Shown: positions 5,864 to 10,591 of the stretch, piece by piece
Layout: every line of letters begins with the position of its first letter
How positions within the stretch are numbered: position 1 is the stretch's first letter
Assembly: GCA_013330385.1 (NCBI GenBank)
Contig: DUIL01000093.1
Location: forward strand, 4,614 to 15,204
DNA length: 10,591 nt
Reading direction: 5' to 3'
Source of the DNA: Candidatus Thalassarchaeaceae archaeon
GTDB lineage: Archaea; Thermoplasmatota; Poseidoniia; Poseidoniales; Thalassarchaeaceae
Position numbers and translations under genes: made by a program
The notes under the pieces: model-generated
Databases searched by the model: none
Told to the model about the DNA's origin: nothing
What the model saw: only the letters and a program-made list of their open reading frames with translations

Positions 5864-6736
5864 TTATTCGGAGCTTATGATTTCAATCAATTCAGCCCAC
5901 TCTACAGAGGTTAAATTCTCTGGCCTTAATTCAAGAGTTTGAGGGGGTATTTGTCTGATCGAATTAGACCAACGCGTGCGATGCCAGCCGGGTATTCTGT
6001 TGAGTCTTTTTGGGGATTTAGAAAGAAGTGTTCGTAACTTACGTCGTCGATTAGCGAAGCACTCAGAGACTACCATTCGGTAAAGTCGGTTGTCGATATT
6101 ATTGATTTCTAGTCTATTGACTGGCATCAAAGAAACTAGGCGAGAATGGACACGAGGGGCTGGACTGAAAGAATGAGGCGGTACTCGAGAATCTAAATCA
6201 ACATCAAATTGTAACCAAAGCGAATGACCTAGGGGGCCTCTGTTTGCATGACCTCCAATCATTGCCATACGTTCTGCGAATTCATCTTGTACAAGTAATG
6301 CAATCCCTCTAAGTGGAAAAATCGCATGATGTCTCTGAATTCGCTCAAGAATTGGGCTAGAAATTTGATATGGCAGATTGGAAACTATGTGCGTTATATC
6401 TTCAGGCCAATCGGCTTCCAATGCATCGATTAATCGAACTTCTAGACGATTTTCTACGTCCATAAATACCCGATTCAAATGAGAAACTGACTCGGCATCG
6501 ACTTCTAGAGCAGTTACTCTAGCTCCAGTACGTAACAACTCAAGAGTAAGAGAACCTGGACCCGGTCCAATTTCTAGAACATGGCTCGAATCATCAATAG
6601 ATGATTGCTTTCCTGCAATATTTACTGCACGAGATATGACATTCTCATCGAGAAGGAAATGCTGCCCTAATGCTCGGTCTGGATTTATCCGATCGCGCAA
6701 AAGGTCGACTAATAGTCTGACATCGAGGTCGTCCAT
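5864..6736 (-). CDS. ksgA: 16S rRNA adenine dimethyltransferase RsmA/KsgA (Dim1 family)
   Basis: SAM-dependent methyltransferase that dimethylates two adjacent adenines in the 3'-terminal helix of 16S rRNA, a late small-subunit assembly step. At 290 aa it has normal length. Motifs in order: GQHFLLD (24-30), SAM-binding motif I EIGPGPGSLT (55-64), acidic motif II LEVD (77-80), catalytic motif IV NLPY (120-123), then FSPAPRVHS (190-198), the basic FANRRRKLRTLL (227-238) and RPENLT (271-276) in the C-terminal domain. The start is ATG 6736, with GAGGTG five bases upstream; the open frame extends to 6757, but that region holds the Shine-Dalgarno and the end of the previous gene. It follows the DUF655 gene by 13 bases. 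In many archaea a HemK/PrmC-like methyltransferase gene comes next; here the unrecognised 362-aa gene does. Confidence 0.95.
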   Translation of the reverse strand: MDDLDVRLLVDLLRDRINPDRALGQHFLLDENVISRAVNIAGKQSSIDDSSHVLEIGPGPGSLTLELLRTGARVTALEVDAESVSHLNRVFMDVENRLEVRLIDALEADWPEDITHIVSNLPYQISSPILERIQRHHAIFPLRGIALLVQDEFAERMAMIGGHANRGPLGHSLWLQFDVDLDSRVPPHSFSPAPRVHSRLVSLMPVNRLEINNIDNRLYRMVVSECFANRRRKLRTLLSKSPKRLNRIPGWHRTRWSNSIRQIPPQTLELRPENLTSVEWAELIEIISSE

Positions 6737-6741
6737 TGACC

Positions 6742-6747
6742 CACCTC
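6742..6747 (-). promoter_or_regulatory. Shine-Dalgarno GAGGTG of ksgA
   Basis: GAGGTG is five bases before the ATG at 6736 and is the strongest ribosome-binding site in the window. It rules out the upstream in-frame start at 6757. Confidence 0.65.
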
Positions 6748-6749
6748 GT

Positions 6750-7349
6750 TCAAGCACTAGTTCTTACAAGAAGTTCTAGAAGGCTGGGAACCTCTGAAGG
6801 ATCGATTAATTCCTTCTCATATCGTTCGGCGAGAAGTGATACTGCATCGATGCCTAATTTTTCACTAACTTCTGCCAAGTCAATCCAACCATTAGGTCCT
6901 CTTTTCTGCACCCAATCTTGTGCTGTTGATTTACCAATACCTGGCAAAAGTTGGAATGCGTGCATCTTCAGAGAAATATTATTCGCTCGATTATAGAAAC
7001 TCAAATGTCCATCGGGATTTTCGTTAATTACTTCCTTTATGGCGTCAACGAGTGAATTAGTCGATTCATTTGACAAATCTCTGTATCGAAGTAAGGACAG
7101 GGGGCCTATTTTGTCTCCTTCAACTTCGACTCTGTCACCCGATTCGCAACTTGATGCATCTATTAAACGAGCTCTGACCACGTAAATTCCGGGTTCAGAA
7201 ATTGCATGGACTTCATGCCCTGACGGACGACGCTCAAGGACCTCGAGAACTTTAACGTGAGTTTCTTCCAAAAGAGGACCTTCGTCCTCTTTACCTCGGT
7301 CTTTGTAACCGTTCGGCTGCATCTTTCTCATACCATCGAGAGAGGGCAT
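6750..7349 (-). CDS. DUF655 family HhH protein
   Basis: Archaeal DUF655 protein: an OB-like N-terminal half followed by a helix-hairpin-helix region, presumed to bind nucleic acid; its biochemical role is not established. Signature: FYNRANNISLKMHAFQLLPGIGK (118-140 as a whole), with the HhH LPGIGKSTAQDWVQKR (135-150), close to the family's usual pattern of F-N-R-A followed by R/K-x-H and LLPGIGK. Residues about 48-85 (HAISEPGIYVVRARLIDASSCESGDRV) look like the beta-rich part. Length is 199 aa from ATG 7349. ATGs at 7331 and 7322 are alternatives; none has a clear Shine-Dalgarno, and the first ten residues are not conserved-looking. It lies between rpoF and ksgA, exactly the position it holds in many archaeal genomes, which ties it to translation or transcription. 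Confidence 0.9.
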   Translation of the reverse strand: MPSLDGMRKMQPNGYKDRGKEDEGPLLEETHVKVLEVLERRPSGHEVHAISEPGIYVVRARLIDASSCESGDRVEVEGDKIGPLSLLRYRDLSNESTNSLVDAIKEVINENPDGHLSFYNRANNISLKMHAFQLLPGIGKSTAQDWVQKRGPNGWIDLAEVSEKLGIDAVSLLAERYEKELIDPSEVPSLLELLVRTSA

Positions 7350-7379
7350 CGCTCATGAAAGGATTTGTTCCCTGTAATC

Positions 7380-7412
7380 CAAGAAAAACTGGGAAAAAGT
7401 ACTCAAAGTACC
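7380..7412 (-). terminator. Hairpin plus T-runs after rpoF
   Basis: On the minus strand, GTACT-TTG-AGTAC (7399-7411) forms a 5-bp stem that includes the rpoF stop codon. It is followed at once by five T, then CCCAG and a second run of five T (7384-7398). T-rich tracts on the coding strand are the main archaeal termination signal, so transcription of rpl21e-rpoF may partly end here before the DUF655 gene. Confidence 0.5.
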
Positions 7413-7756
7413 GCTTGTCGAACTACGGTAATGATTTCTTCAATCTCACTAGTATCCATTGCAATTCGCTTTGAAGCGATTATTACACGGACGTCTTCGA
7501 CCTTCATTGGCATTATTTCAGAAATCTTTGCACAGACCTCTGGATGTTGACTAAGGGTCTCATTTTCCATCAAGGAGTTGAATAAATTAGTGAATACTTC
7601 TGGTGTGGTTTTGATTCCACCGCGATTTTCACTAGCAGCCCACTCTGCATGGAAAAGAGCAACTTTCTGCTCGTATGAAAGTTCACCACGACGCTCACGG
7701 GCGTCAAGAAGAAGATCACGTACTGTAGCAAAATCAACATATTCTCGCTCAGTCAT
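7403..7756 (-). CDS. rpoF: DNA-directed RNA polymerase subunit Rpo4/RpoF (Rpb4 homologue)
   Basis: Rpo4 pairs with Rpo7 to form the stalk of archaeal RNA polymerase, helping open-complex formation, processivity and termination. The 117-aa length and the sequence fit: LSYEQKVALFHAEWAA early, then EVCAKISEIMPMKVEDVRVIIASK (the conserved 'I..I.P....DVR.i.a' helix), then EIEEIITVV, matching the HRDC-like C-terminal part of Rpb4. The frame is open from a GTG at 7765 that overlaps the rpl21e stop as GTGA, but the ATG at 7756 is preferred, as GGAG (7765-7768) sits eight bases before it. The rpl21e-rpoF pairing is a conserved archaeal arrangement. Confidence 0.93.
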   Translation of the reverse strand: MTEREYVDFATVRDLLLDARERRGELSYEQKVALFHAEWAASENRGGIKTTPEVFTNLFNSLMENETLSQHPEVCAKISEIMPMKVEDVRVIIASKRIAMDTSEIEEIITVVRQAVL

Positions 7757-7761
7757 AATTC

Positions 7762-8052
7762 TCACTCCAATGGGTGTAGGTGCTCTGGACGAGCGATGAC
7801 TGTCTTAGCCATGTTCTTGTCGTGTAGAGATACTACCCAAGCACGTCCTTGCTTAGCTGAAATAATTCCAGTTGCGCCTTGGAATCGGCGATGTGGCATA
7901 CCCTTCTGCTGAGATCCATTTAGGACCACTGCTACTCTGTCGCCGATGTTATACTGATGCATAACACGACTGATGTAGAGGCGTCCTCGCTGTTCCTTAG
8001 AACGTCGCAAAATACTGCGAGTTCCTTGACGAGTTCCGTGACTTCGGCGCAT
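7762..8052 (-). CDS. rpl21e: 50S ribosomal protein eL21 (L21e)
   Basis: Large-subunit ribosomal protein found only in archaea and eukaryotes. The 96-aa product shows the family pattern: a basic N-terminus (MRRSHGTRQGTRSILRRSKEQRG), the central YNIGDRVAVVLNGSQQKGMPHRRFQG segment, TGII and a C-terminal RPEHLHPL. The start is ATG 8052, preceded six bases upstream by GGTGA (8059-8063). It is a strong marker that the source is archaeal. Neighbours are pus10 upstream and rpoF downstream, the conserved archaeal order. The 80-base gap from pus10 holds a cluster of short inverted repeats that could form a leader hairpin. Confidence 0.96.
   Translation of the reverse strand: MRRSHGTRQGTRSILRRSKEQRGRLYISRVMHQYNIGDRVAVVLNGSQQKGMPHRRFQGATGIISAKQGRAWVVSLHDKNMAKTVIARPEHLHPLE
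7765..7768 (-). promoter_or_regulatory. Shine-Dalgarno GGAG of rpoF inside rpl21e stop
   Basis: The rpl21e gene ends TTG GAG TGA. GGAG across the last two sense codons is eight bases before the rpoF ATG at 7756, so the two genes are translationally coupled. The GTG at 7765 would lie inside this site and have no ribosome-binding site of its own. Confidence 0.55.
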
Positions 8053-8066
8053 GATATTTCACCCAT

Positions 8067-8115
8067 CGACCATAGGTCGTGCGACCGGTCGACCTGCCCC
8101 GTATTCTTAAGGCCA
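8067..8115 (-). promoter_or_regulatory. TATA-like element and CGACC/GGTCG hairpin cluster before rpl21e
   Basis: Alternating complementary pentamers occur at 8067-8071 (CGACC), 8075-8079 (GGTCG), 8082-8086 (CGACC) and 8087-8091 (GGTCG), with an extra overlapping CGACC at 8090-8094. On the minus strand the last pair makes a CGACC-TAT-GGTCG hairpin just before the rpl21e Shine-Dalgarno. A TATA-like TTAAGAATA (minus strand, about 8102-8110) would place a transcription start inside the cluster. Together these look like a promoter with a structured leader for rpl21e-rpoF. Confidence 0.4.
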
Positions 8116-8132
8116 TCTGAATGGAAGAAAAC

Positions 8133-9635
8133 TCAGTCCGCGTGGATATCCTCTACATCGAGCCAAGTGACTTGACATTCCCTCTCAAGAACACCCGCGA
8201 CTGAAGGTACTGTTCGCCCTTCATCTGAATGAACTAATTCTTTCACATATGTTCCCGCTTCGCATCGAACTGAAAATTGGATTTCAGTTCCGTCAATAAC
8301 AATATTATCAACTGAAGTGATTTTTCTCTTACGGTTCTTATCTGCTCGCCTATGAGATACTCGCTTTGGAGTCTGTTGTTCCAAAGTTACTCCTGAAAGG
8401 CTGGAAATTGATTCAATGATTGAGGCTTCTTCAGGAGGGTCTTCTATTGTGAAGCGAATTGTGTAGGATTTTTCCGCTCTAGTTTCCTTAATTCGGCTAA
8501 CTTCACTTCTATTTGTCCAACGAAGTTCTGAAATCTCAACTTTACCAGCAGCATTCGAATTAACCGCTTTTTCTATTTCTTCAAGATCAGTACGCCTAAC
8601 TTTAGGATGCTTAACTTCCAGTACAAAGGGTCGACCTCTTCCTAAGCAACGAACATCAATGTCTTCACGTCCCATTCCGTGGAAAGATGTGTTATCTCCT
8701 CGAAGGGCCAAACGGAATGGCTCACCAATCAAATCTTGTACTGAATCTGGATATTGTAATCCTGAACCTTCACAAGACTCGCAACCTCCATCACGGCCAC
8801 GGCAGGCGCGGCAGGGCCAACGTGTCTGAGGAATGCCTCGTTCCAATTTGCGGTAGCGCCCGTAAATGAAAACTGGGCGGATGTCTACATCCACTCTAAG
8901 TGTAAGGCAGTCAATTAGAATCATCAAATCAGGACGTTCCTTGACGAATTCTACACCATCCATCCGCTGGCGGATTCCCATTTGGATAGATTCAGTGAAT
9001 GATGCCTTCAGAGGGCGAGCGCCTGGAGCACCATGGCGAGTACGGATTCGGTCTTCCTCCTGTATCAAATCTTTAGGAACATGAACACCAATTTGGATGG
9101 TGCCATGATCTAGTTCTCCAGTCTGTTCAACAATACGTTCAACGATATTTTCAACATCTTCGAATAAATTTTCACAAAGAGGACATAATTCGGGAATTTC
9201 AGACGATTCCAACTCTTTGTCCCTAGCAAATGCTTCCTTTCTTAGGGTAGCTCCAGCTTCTGCGCCAGTCTCTTCTGTGCGCCTACCGGCTACTCTGTGT
9301 AAGCAATGATTGCAAGTGCCGATTCGAATCATATGGACTATGCCCAATGGGGCAGGGCAAGGTGGGGAGTCCCAGTCTACTGTTTGGCCACCTGTCTCGA
9401 AATCGTCACCATCGAACCATTCCTCCTCATCGGCATCTTCATTGATTGCGACAAGATCGTCCCAAGGGTCGTCTGCTGAAGCATATCCAGCACTAGAATA
9501 GAGTTGCCACTCTTCTTCCTCTGATGCCGCAGCATCTTCCTTAGGCCCATCACCGGTCATTGAATCACCGACCGCCTCGAGGGAGGGAATCCCACGTTGC
9601 GATAGATGGGCGACCAAAGGGTCACCTTTGAGCAC
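8133..9635 (-). CDS. pus10: tRNA pseudouridine synthase Pus10
   Basis: Archaeal Pus10 isomerises uridines 54 and 55 in the T-arm of tRNA. Domains: a zinc-binding N-terminal region with CNHC (108-111) and CPLC (151-154), a THUMP-like part, a second cysteine cluster CRACRGRDGGCESC (275-288) followed by GSGLQYPDSVQDLIG, and the catalytic core. The core motif GREDIDVRCLGRGRPF (322-337) contains the catalytic aspartate, and the C-terminal RCEAGTYVKELVHSDEGRT (457-475) is a family hallmark. It is 500 aa from GTG 9635, longer than many archaeal members because residues 27-90 form an acidic tail (23 Asp/Glu, one Lys). ATG 9560 is an alternative start and would keep the acidic part. The start choice is uncertain, as neither has a clear Shine-Dalgarno; AT-rich sequence precedes 9635. 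It lies upstream of rpl21e in the conserved order. Confidence 0.93.
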   Translation of the reverse strand: MLKGDPLVAHLSQRGIPSLEAVGDSMTGDGPKEDAAASEEEEWQLYSSAGYASADDPWDDLVAINEDADEEEWFDGDDFETGGQTVDWDSPPCPAPLGIVHMIRIGTCNHCLHRVAGRRTEETGAEAGATLRKEAFARDKELESSEIPELCPLCENLFEDVENIVERIVEQTGELDHGTIQIGVHVPKDLIQEEDRIRTRHGAPGARPLKASFTESIQMGIRQRMDGVEFVKERPDLMILIDCLTLRVDVDIRPVFIYGRYRKLERGIPQTRWPCRACRGRDGGCESCEGSGLQYPDSVQDLIGEPFRLALRGDNTSFHGMGREDIDVRCLGRGRPFVLEVKHPKVRRTDLEEIEKAVNSNAAGKVEISELRWTNRSEVSRIKETRAEKSYTIRFTIEDPPEEASIIESISSLSGVTLEQQTPKRVSHRRADKNRKRKITSVDNIVIDGTEIQFSVRCEAGTYVKELVHSDEGRTVPSVAGVLERECQVTWLDVEDIHAD

Positions 9636-9675
9636 TTCGGATGGTTAAGATTGGTTATTTTCAGGGATTCTACTA

Positions 9676-10032
9676 TCAAATCGCTATGCCGACGTTCTCT
9701 CCGGTTTCTCTCAAATGGCTAAAGGAATAGATTCCGCTGGAGCAGCCAGTCGGCCAAGAAAACCTCATCCCATAACGACCAACAAGTTCGACCTTCGGTT
9801 TGACTAATTGTAAGCGCATGATTTCTTCACGGAACTCAATGATTCTCTGTTCATTAGATTGACGAGGATTGCAATTGGCACAGGGACAATTGAGGCGAAG
9901 TTCGATGTAATCAATTCGGAAAGAATTGCCATCTGCAAAACGTAGAACACAAGATTCTGTAGACCTCTCTAAGTCCGTCAGTTGATCTTTCACAACTTCG
10001 TTGAATCGTATATTATGTATCAATTTGACCAT
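9676..10032 (-). CDS. DUF971 (GBBH-like N-terminal) zinc-binding protein
   Basis: Small stand-alone DUF971 protein, the domain that also forms the N-terminus of gamma-butyrobetaine hydroxylase; stand-alone members are often linked with iron-sulphur cluster proteins. The 118-aa product has YIELRLNCPCANC (42-54; Cys 49, 51, 54) and VGRYGMRFSWPTGCSSGIYSFSHLR (84-108 as a whole). These match the family's 'LR..CPCA.C' and 'G.Y...W.DGH.(S/T)GIY....LR' blocks. The fourth zinc ligand, normally His, is Cys97 here. The ATG at 10032 is chosen; the frame stays open to 10128, but that would run through the dnaJ start region and adds an Arg-rich tail unlike the family. The gene ends in three tandem in-frame stops (TGA TAG TAG) and is followed 40 bases later by pus10. 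Confidence 0.85.
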   Translation of the reverse strand: MVKLIHNIRFNEVVKDQLTDLERSTESCVLRFADGNSFRIDYIELRLNCPCANCNPRQSNEQRIIEFREEIMRLQLVKPKVELVGRYGMRFSWPTGCSSGIYSFSHLRETGENVGIAI

Positions 10033-10091
10033 CGGTTCATCCGCAATGAGATTGGTCAATCTCAAATGTCTCCTCACCCACAGAGAGTCCG
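10033..10091. promoter_or_regulatory. Divergent DUF971/dnaJ promoter with 18-base palindrome
   Basis: The 59 bases between the divergent starts contain TGAGATTG-GT-CAATCTCA (10047-10064), a palindrome with perfect 8-bp arms and a 2-base centre, 14 bases from the DUF971 ATG and 27 from the dnaJ ATG. It could be an operator controlling both genes. No strong TATA box or Shine-Dalgarno is visible for either gene. It does not match the bacterial CIRCE heat-shock operator. Confidence 0.45.
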
Positions 10092-10591
10092 ATGGCTGAC
10101 GACCCGTACCGCGTGCTCGGGGTCTCAAAGGATGCCACAGATGCTGAAATCAAGCGCTCATATCGCAAATTAGCTCGGCAATATCATCCGGATCGTAATC
10201 CCGGTGATGCGGCTGCTGAAGAGCAATTCAAATCTATTCAGTCATCCTATGAACAGATTGGCACTGCTTCGGCTCGTAAGGAATACGACCAACAACGCCG
10301 AATGGAGGAAATGTTCTCTCGTGGTGGAAATCCATTCCGTGGAGGATTTGGAGGCGGGAGCCCAAGTGGGGGATTCGATTTTTCCGATATATTGAATCAA
10401 TTCATGGGAGGAAGAGGAGATGGGCGATTTGAACAAAGTTCCAGAAATCCTCGCTCGGTTTCTCAAGAACCAACTCAGGCAGCACGAGGGCCTGACATCA
10501 GCGCGGGTATCGATATCACTCTGCCACAGGCGATTTCGGGAACAAAAGTCGAATTCGGCCACCGCCGACTTCGCATATGCTCAAAATGCAA
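10092..10591 (+). CDS. dnaJ: Chaperone DnaJ (Hsp40), 3' truncated by window
   Basis: Co-chaperone that delivers unfolded clients to DnaK and stimulates its ATPase. The first 166 residues are visible. A J-domain covers 1-68, with DPYRVLGVSKDAT and the essential HPD at 32-34. A Gly/Phe-rich region runs 78-113 (GGNPFRGGFGGG). The start of C-terminal domain I is at about 134 (GPDISAGIDITLPQAISG), and the window ends at the first zinc-centre pair CSKC (C163, C166). The zinc centre makes it a type I DnaJ rather than a J-domain-only protein. The ATG at 10092 is the natural start, as the J-domain begins at once; no Shine-Dalgarno is seen. It is divergent from DUF971, with no dnaK or grpE visible on its upstream side. 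DnaK/DnaJ were acquired from bacteria in several mesophilic archaea (established knowledge), consistent with a marine mesophile. Confidence 0.95.
   Translation, partial: MADDPYRVLGVSKDATDAEIKRSYRKLARQYHPDRNPGDAAAEEQFKSIQSSYEQIGTASARKEYDQQRRMEEMFSRGGNPFRGGFGGGSPSGGFDFSDILNQFMGGRGDGRFEQSSRNPRSVSQEPTQAARGPDISAGIDITLPQAISGTKVEFGHRRLRICSKC

Noticed and set aside
8866..9084. Plus-strand Ser/Arg-rich frames opposite pus10
   Set aside because: They lie wholly inside a well-supported Pus10 gene and have shadow composition.
10242..10562. Minus-strand 106-aa frame at the right end
   Set aside because: It is opposite dnaJ, whose J-domain and Gly/Phe region are unmistakable.
1..10591. Mobile element, CRISPR array, toxin-antitoxin or defence system
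   Set aside because: I found no transposase, integrase, regularly spaced repeats or recognisable defence protein. The genes are dense and housekeeping in character.

Overview
The window looks like a chromosomal housekeeping segment from a euryarchaeon, most plausibly a marine planktonic lineage such as Marine Group II (Poseidoniales). The archaeal assignment is firm. A block on the minus strand reads pus10, rpl21e (eL21), rpoF (Rpo4/Rpb4), DUF655 and ksgA, a gene order known only from archaea, and the phosphoglycerate kinase is of archaeal type. The Marine Group II placement is an inference from overall flavour: moderate GC, tight packing, and DnaJ and DUF971 genes beside archaeal information genes.

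Layout. Positions 1-423 (+) hold the 3' end of a phosphomannomutase/phosphoglucomutase. It converges, with one base between stop codons, on two small membrane-protein genes (425-1154, -). A pgk gene follows (1233-2483, -). It is divergent from an M24 metallopeptidase gene (2583-3839, +), whose stop overlaps a small MIP18/DUF59-like gene (3836-4129, +). These converge on a minus-strand group: a 57-aa single-TM protein (4153-4326), a plant-type 2Fe-2S ferredoxin (4335-4643), and an unrecognised 362-aa protein with helix-hairpin-helix, coiled-coil and zinc-ribbon features (4673-5761). The translation block ksgA-DUF655-rpoF-rpl21e-pus10 runs from 5864 to 9635 (-). A DUF971 zinc-binding protein (9676-10032, -) is divergent from dnaJ (10092 to the window end, +, truncated).

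How the genes work together. The 5.8-9.6 kb block is about ribosome, RNA polymerase and RNA modification: KsgA dimethylates 16S rRNA, Pus10 makes pseudouridine in the tRNA T-arm, eL21 is a large-subunit protein and Rpo4 is part of the polymerase stalk. The ferredoxin, MIP18-like and DUF971 proteins all suggest iron-sulphur or metal handling, but they are not one operon. Starts fall into two types: operon-internal genes have a Shine-Dalgarno, often built into the upstream stop codon, while some first genes have a TATA-like element about 26 bases before the start and look leaderless.

I found no mobile element, CRISPR array, rRNA or tRNA, and no clear novel defence or biosynthetic system. The most interesting leftovers are several strong inverted repeats between genes (4124-4158, 5813-5863, 8067-8094, 10047-10064), a probable 57-aa gene, the unrecognised HhH/zinc-ribbon protein, and a His-to-Cys ligand swap in DUF971.
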